Part shown: positions 16,952-23,849 of the stretch, piece by piece
How the letters are laid out: the number at the start of each line of letters is the position of its first letter
Numbering within the stretch: the first letter of the stretch is position 1
Source: JAOSJL01 sp963704035
GTDB lineage: Bacteria; Actinomycetota; Acidimicrobiia; IMCC26256; JAOSJL01
Direction of reading: 5' to 3'
DNA: 64,000 nt
NCBI GenBank assembly: GCA_963704035.1
Contig: CAVPGR010000004.1
Coordinates: forward strand, 1,178,001-1,242,000
The notes under the pieces: model-generated
Told to the model about the DNA's origin: nothing
The model's database searches: none
The model's input: only the letters and a program-made list of their open reading frames with translations
Translations under genes and position numbers: made by a program

Positions 16952-18079
16952 CTACGCGTTGAACCAGCGCTCGAGCCTGCTGCTTCCGAACTCCGCCTTG
17001 TCCGCCACCAGTTCCGGAGAGGGGCCGTCGAAGCTCGCCGACGGGGCGTCACCGCTGCGGACCGTGAGGCCGATGCGGGCGATCTGGTCATGACCGAACT
17101 CGAAATAGCACACCCCGCGTCCTCCGTAGGTCGCCGACTCCGTCGTGTTGCGGATCCTCGCAGCGATCCGGTCGGCGACCACGGCCGCGTGGCCTTCAGC
17201 GAAGGCACCGGCCTTGGGGGTGCCGGCGTTCGCCACGTCGCCGACCGCGTACACGCCTTCGAAAGACGTCTCGAGCGTCAAGGGGTCCACAGGGATCCAC
17301 CCGTCGACGGTCAGTCCGGAACTCTCCACCACGGCAGGCGCCTTGTGCACGGGGACACCGAGGAACAGATCGAAGGCCAGTTCTTCACCATCGGCGAGCA
17401 CGGCCACGTTCCGCTCCGGGTCCAGCCTGGTCACGATCCGCTCCGGGTACCAGGCGATCCCGTGTTCGGCAAAGGCCTCCAGGAGGACCGTCGACGCCTC
17501 GGGCGACGGCGGAACCGGTAGCGGCAACGGCATCACGAGTGAGATCTCGGAGGCGTCGCGCAACCCGCGTTCGGTGAGGAAGTCGTGCATGAGCAGCACG
17601 GTCTCGCTCGGTGCGGGCGGACACTTGAACGGCGCTGACGCCACACCGACGATCACCCGGCCCCCGCCGAAGTCCGTGAGTACCTCACGCAGGCCGAACG
17701 CCCCGTCGACGGTATAGAACTCGTGGCCGGCCTCGACGAGCCCCGGCGTGGCCTCCGGATGCAGGTCGGCCCCCAAGGCGACGACGAGGACGTCGGCCTC
17801 GAAGGTTCCGTCGTCGGTCTCGACCCGTCGGGCGGCCGGATCGATCGAGCGGACCGTCGAGCGCACGAAGCGGACGCCGGGCTTGACAGCGTCGCTGTAC
17901 GGGTGGACGACCGACGCCGGAAGGGCCCGACCGAACATCACGTCGAGTTTCGAGAACCCGAACACGAAGCCCTCTGCCTGGTCGATGAGGACGACGTCGA
18001 CGTCGTCACCGAACTCCTCGGACAACTTCGTCGTGAGTTCCAGACCACCGAAACCCGCACCCAGAACGACGATCCTCAT
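16952..18079 (-). CDS. SQR-like FAD-dependent pyridine nucleotide-disulfide oxidoreductase
   Basis: A 375-residue flavoprotein with GAGFGG at the N-terminus, LVVALGADLHPEATPG, a cysteine in SAPFKCPPAPSE and a second in GRGVCYFEFGHDQ, the pair expected for sulfide:quinone oxidoreductase relatives. YAVGDVANAGTPKAGAFAEG is the FAD-binding end. It is more compact than the copy at 3435 and lacks its double-cysteine PCKCP. Sulfide oxidation is possible, but related enzymes serve other roles. It is intact, with a leaderless-type promoter, and has no sulfur genes next to it. Confidence 0.8.
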   Translation of the reverse strand: MRIVVLGAGFGGLELTTKLSEEFGDDVDVVLIDQAEGFVFGFSKLDVMFGRALPASVVHPYSDAVKPGVRFVRSTVRSIDPAARRVETDDGTFEADVLVVALGADLHPEATPGLVEAGHEFYTVDGAFGLREVLTDFGGGRVIVGVASAPFKCPPAPSETVLLMHDFLTERGLRDASEISLVMPLPLPVPPSPEASTVLLEAFAEHGIAWYPERIVTRLDPERNVAVLADGEELAFDLFLGVPVHKAPAVVESSGLTVDGWIPVDPLTLETSFEGVYAVGDVANAGTPKAGAFAEGHAAVVADRIAARIRNTTESATYGGRGVCYFEFGHDQIARIGLTVRSGDAPSASFDGPSPELVADKAEFGSSRLERWFNA

Positions 18080-18085
18080 CGCCCG

Positions 18086-18091
18086 AGCCTA
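18086..18091 (-). promoter_or_regulatory. -10 element (TAGGCT) of the SQR-like gene
   Basis: TAGGCT on the minus strand, six bases before ATG 18079. Confidence 0.5.
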
Positions 18092-18216
18092 CCCAGAGGC
18101 GAAAGGTCGGTTCCTGGGTGCGAAAGGTAGCCGTCACACCCTCTCCCTATGGTGTTTCGAGGCTCGGAGCCTGGCCGTCTGGCTCCCTCTCGTACACGGA
18201 TCGACAGGGAGATCAG

Positions 18217-18596
18217 ATGGCTATCGACGAGCACACCCGCCACCACCTTCACGAGTTCGCCCGCGAAACGTGGGACGACCAGGCTGCAGATACGCTGATG
18301 GAGATGCTTCCTCCTGTTGGTTGGGCCGATGTCGCCACGAAACGGGATCTCGACGCCCTCGAGGAACGGATGGACGCGCGCTTCGAGATGGTGGACCTCC
18401 GCCTGGCGTCGTTCGAGGAACGCACCGATGCACGTTTCGCAGGGTTCGAAGACCGCACCGATACCCCCAGATGCACGGGCTCCGCCATGAGCTCATCGGC
18501 GAAATGCACGCCATGCAGTCGCGCCTGGTGATGTGGCTGGTGCCCACGGTCCTTGCAGGGGTGGGAGCGTCAGCGGCCGTCGCCAGACTTCTGTAG
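18217..18596 (+). CDS. Small coiled-coil protein with C-terminal membrane helix, frameshifted
   Basis: From ATG 18217 (AGGGAG upstream): a short helical N-terminus, then DTLMEMLPPVGWADVATKRD, then a coiled coil built of repeats (ALEERMDARFEMV, SFEERTDARFAGFEDRTD). After a shift near 18470 the other frame gives LRHELIGEMHAMQSRLV and a C-terminal helix LVPTVLAGVGASAAVARLL ending at 18596. It is a paralogue of the gene at 22641, sharing the PPVGWADVATKRDL core and the GEMHA..K/R..LVPT end. The function is unknown. Confidence 0.65.
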
Positions 18597-18712
18597 AACG
18601 GCCCGATCGTGGCGGTCCCGCCAAGGACAAAGGCGCTGGGTCGTCGTAGCTGGTACGTGGATCAGCGTGACGCCGTGAACCGATCAGGTGAGTCTGCGCG
18701 ACAGTTCTCGTG

Positions 18713-18858
18713 ATGGACACGGACGGAGCACTCGTGGAAGCGGTCGCCGACGGCGACCGGGGGCGCTCGAAGAGCTGCACCGCCGCCACGTCGCCTGGAT
18801 GACAGCGCGCCTCAGGCGACGCTGTGCCGACAAGGACATCGTCGACGAAGCGGTCCAG
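18713..18858 (+). pseudogene. N-terminal remnant of an ECF sigma factor
   Basis: MDTDGALVEAVADGDRG is followed, after a one-base shift near 18760, by ALEELHRRHVAWMTARLRRR and CADKDIVDEAVQ, the helices of sigma-70 region 2. The homology stops abruptly at about 18858, where the nucleotidyltransferase gene begins on the other strand. The rest of region 2 and all of region 4 are missing, so this is a fragment left by a deletion or insertion. Confidence 0.6.
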
Positions 18859-18859
18859 G

Positions 18860-19495
18860 TCACTCCTTCGCGTCCGGGTGGTCGAGCGCGTCGGCACCGC
18901 GGTCGATCAGAGAGCGGAACGTCGGCTCGACGCCGGCGTCGCGACCGGGTGCGGCGTCTGCGAGCTCGTGTAGTCGGCCGAGAGCTTCGAGCTCGGGGCC
19001 CATGATGCGAGCGAATGCCGCGCCGACCGCCTCGGGGTCGACGGTCCCTGCTTCGAGCATCGCCGAGATGTCGACCCAGTCCTTCGGACGGGAGAAGATC
19101 ATCTTGAAGACCGTCAACTCGGTGCTCCCCAGCACGGGAATCGCGGTTCCCGCGAACGGAACAACGCGGACATGTCGCGCAGCTTCGCGATGCACGTCGT
19201 CGACGTCGAAGAACAGGTCGACGGGCGTGTGTTCCCACCACAAGCGCACCTGGCCGTCGCGACGAACCGCTTCGATGTTCGAGCGGTCCCATTCGACGCC
19301 GACGGGCAGAAGTGCGAGCACACGCTCGGCGTCTTCGGGCGACGCGAAGATATTGAGATCGATGTCCTTCGTCGCTCGAACGTCGCCCACGTGGTACGCG
19401 AGCGCGAGCGCGCCGCCGAAGGCGTGCGGAACCTCGGCCGCCTCCAACGCGTCGTGGATCGTGAGCACCTTCTCGACGAGCGTCGGGCCGCTCAT
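18860..19495 (-). CDS. AbiEii-type nucleotidyltransferase (toxin-like)
   Basis: A 211-residue member of the nucleotidyltransferase AbiEii/AbiGii group, toxin components of type IV-like toxin-antitoxin or abortive infection systems. AFGGALALAYHVGDVRATKD carries the GG loop (27-28), and DIDL (D44, D46) is the metal-binding pair. TELTVFKMIFSRPKDWVDI is the conserved C-terminal helix. Its ATG overlaps the TGA of the upstream XRE gene by four bases (ATGA), so the two are co-translated. The operon is under a palindromic operator. Confidence 0.8.
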   Translation of the reverse strand: MSGPTLVEKVLTIHDALEAAEVPHAFGGALALAYHVGDVRATKDIDLNIFASPEDAERVLALLPVGVEWDRSNIEAVRRDGQVRLWWEHTPVDLFFDVDDVHREAARHVRVVPFAGTAIPVLGSTELTVFKMIFSRPKDWVDISAMLEAGTVDPEAVGAAFARIMGPELEALGRLHELADAAPGRDAGVEPTFRSLIDRGADALDHPDAKE

Positions 19496-19806
19496 CGTCG
19501 CGCCAGAGAAGGAAACAACAACGGACGTCGCGATCGTGAACCCGGGATCGCATCGGCGAGTTCGAGCAGCTCCTCCAGATCCCGGGCTGCTGCGTGCTCG
19601 TCGGGGAGCTCGACGGCCGGCGCCATCACGAGTCGAAAGCGGGCTGCCTCCAGGAGCCGCACCAGGGCGTCGACCCCCGGCTCACGCCGCCCGCGCTCGT
19701 AAGCGTTGACGACCGGGCGGGGGATCCTGGAGCGCCGCGCGAGCTCCGCCTGGCTCATCCCGGAGCGACGCCGCGCCTCGAAGATCAGGTCCGCTGCCCT
19801 ACCCAT
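19492..19806 (-). CDS. XRE-family helix-turn-helix antitoxin-like regulator
   Basis: A 104-residue DNA-binding protein. The helix-turn-helix is MSQAELARRSRIPRPVVNAY, followed by ERGRREPGVDALVRLLEAAR. The C-terminal part (LEELLELADAIPG) probably contacts the partner. It overlaps the nucleotidyltransferase gene by ATGA and starts at ATG 19806, six bases after a -10 element embedded in a perfect palindrome; this is the layout of an autoregulated toxin-antitoxin operon. Confidence 0.82.
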   Translation of the reverse strand: MGRAADLIFEARRRSGMSQAELARRSRIPRPVVNAYERGRREPGVDALVRLLEAARFRLVMAPAVELPDEHAAARDLEELLELADAIPGSRSRRPLLFPSLARR

Positions 19807-19812
19807 GATCAC

Positions 19813-19818
19813 AGTGTA
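19813..19818 (-). promoter_or_regulatory. -10 element (TACACT) of the XRE/AbiEii operon
   Basis: TACACT on the minus strand, six bases before ATG 19806. It shares three bases with the palindromic operator, so repressor binding would block the promoter. Confidence 0.6.
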
Positions 19819-19831
19819 GCGGATCCGCTAC
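19816..19831 (-). promoter_or_regulatory. Palindromic operator of the XRE/AbiEii operon
   Basis: GTAGCGGATCCGCTAC is a perfect 16-bp palindrome overlapping the -10 element. A further half-site (TAGCGGA on the minus strand) lies a few bases upstream at about 19835-19841. Autoregulation by the XRE protein is the likely use. Confidence 0.65.
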
Positions 19832-19938
19832 ATCTCCGCTATCGCACCTGCGGGCTGTGCTCGGAGGCACGGAGCCCGAGGCCCTGGCACCGGAGATTCC
19901 GAGATGCTTGACTGCGGTTTCCGAACCGAAGGATCGCC

Positions 19939-21882
19939 GTGCATCGGACATTGTTCGCGCTCGTCGTGACCGCCGCGCTCCTCGGTGCGGCGTGCTCGGG
20001 GGGAGGCACCGACAACAGCGCATCCACGCCGGACAGCACCGAGCACGGCGAATGTGACCCGATCGATCCGGCGGCGTGTCTGCTTCCGTGGCCCAACGAC
20101 AGCTTCACCCGACCCGACCCGACCACCGACACCGGACTGAGAATCGACCTGCCCGCAGAGGGCACACCGGTGAACGCGAACGGCGTGGCCATCGCCGTCG
20201 ACGAATGGAATCGCAACGACGGGTTCAGCCCCGCCGCAATCGGCGTGACCGTCGTTCCCGAACTCGACGTCGAAGCTTCACGACTCCCGGCGGTCACCGA
20301 CATCGGTCGATCACTCGACGAGGACTCCACCCTCGTGTTGTTCGACGTCGACACCGGAGAACGTGTCCCGGCGTGGGCCGAACTCGACTCGGCCGCCACC
20401 GACCCCGAACGGACCCCGCTTCTGATCGAGCCGGCCACGTCGCTGGCCGAGGGTCACCGCCACGTCGTCGCGCTTCGAGACCTGAAGCGTGGCGACGGGA
20501 CCCCGATCGAACAGGTTGCCGGCTACGTTGCCGCACTCGACGACCCCGACGAACAGACCGCAGAGCTCATCGACGGGCTGGGCGAAGCCGGACTCGACGC
20601 CGACGAGATGACCACGGCATGGTCCTTCACGGTGGCGTCGAGCACGTCCCTGTCGGGTCGGCTCCGCCACATGTGGGACGAAACGAAATCCGAGCTGGGT
20701 GACACAGCACCCGAGTTCGTCGTGGAGGCGACCGAAGATGCCGGGCCCGCGCGGGTGGTGACAGGCACCTTCGACATGCCCAACTATCTGAGTGGCGACG
20801 GTTCCACGGGTTCGGTGCTCAACAACGAGGACGACGCCGACGGCATCCCGACACGCAACGGCTCGATGTCCGCCGATTTCACGTGCACCGTCCCGATCGC
20901 CGCCACCGGCTCGGAGCCCGCCCCCGCCGTGCTGTACGGACATGGTCTGCTCGGAAGTCGAGAGGAAGTGCTCGACATCGGCCAGGTGGGCGCAGGAGCA
21001 GGCGTGGCGTTCTGCGCCCTGGACTGGATCGGTATGAGCTCCACCGACGTTCCCACGGTGATCGAGGCTCTCGGGGAGTTGACGGCGTTTCGCACCCAGC
21101 CCGACCGAATGCAACAGGGCCACCTCGCCTGGCTGTTGCTCGGACGGCTGCTCGCCAGTGACGCCGGCTTCGTGACCGACCCCGCCTTCCAGGATGCGTC
21201 CGGCACGGGCGTCATCGACCACGAACGGCTGGCGTTTCTCGGGGCCAGCCAGGGTGGAATCCTCGGCGGAGCACCCTCCGCGTTGACGTCCGACTGGACC
21301 CAGGTGATCCTGGCGGTACCCGGCATCGGCTACAACCTGCTGCTGCCACGCAGCATCGACTTCGACGAATTCGCGCCGCTCTTCGAGCAGAACTACCCCG
21401 ATCCTCTCGATCGCACGATGGCGCGGGAGATGATGGAGATGTTGTGGGATCGTGGCGAGAACGCCGGGTGGGCTCAACACCTCACTTCCGACACCTACGA
21501 CGGCGCACCGGCGAAGAACGTTCTGCTCATCGAGGCGTTCGGTGACCACCAGGTCGCCAACGTGAGCACCGAGAAGCTGGCCCGCACGCTGGACATCCCC
21601 CTTCGCACGCCCGCGCTGGGCGACGGTCGATCAACCGACACCGAACCGTTCTTCGGGATCGAGCCGATTTCAGAGCTGCCCCACGAAGGCTCGGGTCTGG
21701 TGGTGTGGGACTTCGGTACGCCACCGCCTCCGATAGCGAACACCCCACCGCGCGAAGGTGAGGATCCGCACGGCAAGATCGGCGACGTTCCCGAAGCACT
21801 CGCCATCGTGGTGGCGTTTCTCGACCCGACCAGGCAGATCATCGATGTCTGTGGCGGCGATCCCTGCCAAACCTTGCCGTAG
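19939..21882 (+). CDS. Secreted lipoprotein, alpha/beta-hydrolase fold esterase-like
   Basis: A 647-residue lipoprotein: a signal peptide with lipobox LLGAAC, an N-terminal domain with the CDPIDPAACLLPWPNDSFT motif seen in secreted lipase-like proteins, and a C-terminal alpha/beta-hydrolase domain with AVLYGHGLLG (oxyanion region) and the nucleophile elbow FLGASQGGI. NVLLIEAFGDHQVAN is a candidate acid/histidine region. Start is GTG 19939. The enzyme acts outside the membrane; its ester substrate is unknown. It is single and intact, next to the XRE module on the opposite strand. Confidence 0.78.
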   Translation: MHRTLFALVVTAALLGAACSGGGTDNSASTPDSTEHGECDPIDPAACLLPWPNDSFTRPDPTTDTGLRIDLPAEGTPVNANGVAIAVDEWNRNDGFSPAAIGVTVVPELDVEASRLPAVTDIGRSLDEDSTLVLFDVDTGERVPAWAELDSAATDPERTPLLIEPATSLAEGHRHVVALRDLKRGDGTPIEQVAGYVAALDDPDEQTAELIDGLGEAGLDADEMTTAWSFTVASSTSLSGRLRHMWDETKSELGDTAPEFVVEATEDAGPARVVTGTFDMPNYLSGDGSTGSVLNNEDDADGIPTRNGSMSADFTCTVPIAATGSEPAPAVLYGHGLLGSREEVLDIGQVGAGAGVAFCALDWIGMSSTDVPTVIEALGELTAFRTQPDRMQQGHLAWLLLGRLLASDAGFVTDPAFQDASGTGVIDHERLAFLGASQGGILGGAPSALTSDWTQVILAVPGIGYNLLLPRSIDFDEFAPLFEQNYPDPLDRTMAREMMEMLWDRGENAGWAQHLTSDTYDGAPAKNVLLIEAFGDHQVANVSTEKLARTLDIPLRTPALGDGRSTDTEPFFGIEPISELPHEGSGLVVWDFGTPPPPIANTPPREGEDPHGKIGDVPEALAIVVAFLDPTRQIIDVCGGDPCQTLP

Positions 21883-21946
21883 CCCGGAAGTGGGACATCC
21901 CCGCCGGATCGCGACTGACGATGACGCGTTCATCGTCGAGACTGCC

Positions 21947-21970
21947 GGCCTGCGGCCTGCGGCCTGCGGC
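21947..21970 (+). repeat. Short tandem repeat, unit GGCCTGC
   Basis: Three consecutive copies of a 7-bp GGCCTGC unit lie in the gap between the esterase and the next gene. Replication slippage is the simple explanation. Confidence 0.6.
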
Positions 21971-22028
21971 CTTTCGCCTCCGAGGTGCGACACGTATGCT
22001 CCGCGGATCCGAGTCGGGAGGCACCCCC

Positions 22029-22598
22029 ATGGAAACCAAACCGATGGAGCAGGCCTACGCGACCACTCGACGCGTCCTCGAAAACGTCTCACCGGATCAG
22101 ATCAGCAATCCGACGCCCTGCGCGTCGTGGAACGTTGGTGAGGTCATCAACCACATGATCGGGGGCGCGAAGCTCGCCACCAGCACGGTGGAGTCGGGTT
22201 CCTGGGCGGACGACGGGTCGACAGCGCCCGACTTCTCCGCCGGTGACTACCTCGCCGCGTTCGACCAGGGCTTCGAAGACCTGAAGAAGGCGTTCGGCAA
22301 GCCCGACGCTGACGGAAAGACGCTCGCTCTGCCCTTCGGCCCCATGCCGGCCGAAGCGTTCTTCGGCATCGTCACGAGCGACATGTTCGTGCACGGCTGG
22401 GACCTCGCCAAAGCGACCGGCCAGCCCACCGACCTCGATCCCGCGTTCGCCCAGACGCTCCTCGAACAGTCGAAGGCGAACATCCAGGACGCCTTCCGGG
22501 GCCCCGACGGCAAGGCTCCGTTCGGTCCCGAACAGCAGGCGCCCGACGGTGCGAGCGTCGCCGACCAGCTCGCTGCCTTCCTTGGACGCACCGTCTGA
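22029..22598 (+). CDS. TIGR03086-type maleylpyruvate isomerase-like protein
   Basis: A 189-residue protein of the TIGR03086 / mycothiol-dependent maleylpyruvate isomerase N-terminal superfamily (DinB-like four-helix bundle). NPTPCASWNVGEVINHMIGG holds the first metal histidine and DMFVHGWDLAKATG the second. Start is ATG 22029 with GGGAGG upstream. Members may use mycothiol, but most are uncharacterised. A second family member lies 300 bp downstream (22904). Confidence 0.82.
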   Translation: METKPMEQAYATTRRVLENVSPDQISNPTPCASWNVGEVINHMIGGAKLATSTVESGSWADDGSTAPDFSAGDYLAAFDQGFEDLKKAFGKPDADGKTLALPFGPMPAEAFFGIVTSDMFVHGWDLAKATGQPTDLDPAFAQTLLEQSKANIQDAFRGPDGKAPFGPEQQAPDGASVADQLAAFLGRTV

Positions 22599-22640
22599 CG
22601 CACTGCCAGGCGCCGCGGGAACTACGGAGCTCGGCGGGGC

Positions 22641-22898
22641 GTGGGCCCAGGCGCCGCCGATACGCTGATGGAGATGCTTCCACCGGTGGGTTGGGCCGAC
22701 GTCGCCACGAAGCGGGATCTCGAGGTTCTCGAGATGCGACTCGACTCCTTGGAGCAGCGGATGGACTCCCGCTTCGACGCTCTGCGCTTCGAGCTCACGG
22801 GCGAGATGCATGCGCTCAAGGCGTCGATCTTCAAATGGATGCTTCCCACGATGCTGACCGGTCTGGGCTTTGCCGCAGCCCTCGGGCGACTCAGCTAG
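22641..22898 (+). CDS. Small coiled-coil protein with C-terminal membrane helix (paralogue of 18217)
   Basis: An 85-residue protein from GTG 22641: ADTLMEMLPPVGWADVATKR, a short coiled coil (LEVLEMRLDSLEQRMDSRF), LTGEMHALKASIFKWML and a C-terminal helix TMLTGLGFAAALGRL. The first part is nearly identical, also in DNA, to 18290-18365, but the N-terminal helix of the other copy is replaced by unrelated sequence, so this copy may be N-terminally truncated. It lies between two TIGR03086 genes. Confidence 0.6.
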   Translation: MGPGAADTLMEMLPPVGWADVATKRDLEVLEMRLDSLEQRMDSRFDALRFELTGEMHALKASIFKWMLPTMLTGLGFAAALGRLS

Positions 22899-22903
22899 AG
22901 ATC

Positions 22904-23476
22904 GTGATCGTCGAGCTTCACCGGCGGGGTGCGCAGCGGTTCACGCAGGTCGTCGACGCCATCGGTGACGACGACTGGCGCCGGCCGACGCCGTGCACCG
23001 AGTGGGATGTCACCGCGCTGCTCGACCACAACGTCGGCGAGAACCTGTGGGTGACGCCGATCCTCGAGGGGCAGACGATCGACGAGGTGGGGGAGCGCTT
23101 CGAGGGCGACGTCCTCGGCGACGACCCGAAGCGCGCGTGGCGGGAATCGGCCGAGGCGGCCTGCGAGGCAGCCGAGGGCCTCGATGATGTCCAGACCGTC
23201 GTGCACCTCTCGTTCGGCGATCTGCCCGCCGAGGAGTACCTCTGGCAGCGCTACGCCGACTTCATCGTGCACGCGTGGGATCTCGCCCGCGGCATCGGCG
23301 CCGACGACCACCTCGGCGCCGACCTCGTCGAGCCGTGTCTCACGTGGGCCGAGCCCTACGCCGAGATCTTCGCGTCGGTGCCCGACTACTTCGATCCGCC
23401 GATCACGCCGGCGCCGAACGACGACGCGCAGACCCGACTGCTCAAGCTCTTCGGCCGGCGGCCACTGCATGGATGA
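22904..23476 (+). CDS. TIGR03086-type maleylpyruvate isomerase-like protein
   Basis: A 190-residue DinB/maleylpyruvate isomerase superfamily protein. PTPCTEWDVTALLDHNVGEN and YADFIVHAWDLARGIGADD give the paired histidines of the metal site. GTG 22904 follows the stop of the coiled-coil gene by five bases, so the two are probably co-transcribed. It is a distant paralogue of the gene at 22029. The substrate is unknown. Confidence 0.8.
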   Translation: MIVELHRRGAQRFTQVVDAIGDDDWRRPTPCTEWDVTALLDHNVGENLWVTPILEGQTIDEVGERFEGDVLGDDPKRAWRESAEAACEAAEGLDDVQTVVHLSFGDLPAEEYLWQRYADFIVHAWDLARGIGADDHLGADLVEPCLTWAEPYAEIFASVPDYFDPPITPAPNDDAQTRLLKLFGRRPLHG

Positions 23477-23506
23477 TGCCGGGGATTCGTTGCCCGCGCG
23501 GTCGGC

Positions 23507-23653
23507 GTCGCAGATGTCGCCAGTCACCTTCGATGTTTACGGACGGTTCGAGGTCGTTGCAGAAAGAGCGTCTGACGGCGCTTTCCACGAGTGGGCTACG
23601 CCAGGCACCTCGATCGCGGTGATCGACGAGTAGGGACCTCGACCGGACCGAAG
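23507..23653 (+). repeat. 147-bp repeat, copy 1 (with 39-residue ORF)
   Basis: This 147-bp segment recurs at 27339-27485 with five substitutions and no indels. It carries an ORF from ATG 23514 to the TAG ending at 23633 (39 residues: MSPVTFDVYGRFEVV, then GAFHEWATPGTSIAVIDE). No terminal inverted repeats are evident. Its right end abuts the point where the siderophore-interacting protein reading frame breaks off. Confidence 0.8.
23514..23633 (+). CDS. 39-residue ORF within the 147-bp repeat, copy 1
   Basis: Same length and stop as the ORF at 27346-27465; the two differ at three bases (two replacement, one silent). The peptide begins MSPVTFDVYGRFEVV and ends TSIAVIDE. No family is assigned, and translation is unproven. 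Confidence 0.35.
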   Translation: MSPVTFDVYGRFEVVAERASDGAFHEWATPGTSIAVIDE

Positions 23654-23655
23654 AA

Positions 23656-23819
23656 GGAAGGAGGAGTCGGGCGCTCGCAGCCGGAAGGTCGACGTCGAAC
23701 CCTTCGAGCTCGGGCCCTCCGAGGGTCACGCGCTTCATCCACGGGCTCCGATCCTCGACACGTTCGACCTCCACGCGCCGGAACGGCGGTGGCGCGTGAC
23801 GTGTCCGGACGGTACTCAT
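23656..23819 (-). pseudogene. N-terminal fragment of a siderophore-interacting flavoprotein
   Basis: From ATG 23819: MSTVRTRHAPPPFRRVEVER, then SPWMKRVTLGGPELEGF and PAASARLLLP, the FAD-binding start of siderophore-interacting proteins. The frame then runs straight into the 147-bp repeat, and no further homology follows. About 55 residues are left of a protein normally 240-280 long. The C-terminal part of such a protein is found at 9433-9657 on the same strand. Confidence 0.7.
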
Positions 23820-23849
23820 GACAGGTGGCAGTGGTCCGACATCACGCGA

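Noticed and set aside
20311..21549. A 412-codon minus-strand frame opposite the lipoprotein esterase
   Set aside because: No recognisable features; the plus strand has lipobox and nucleophile elbow.
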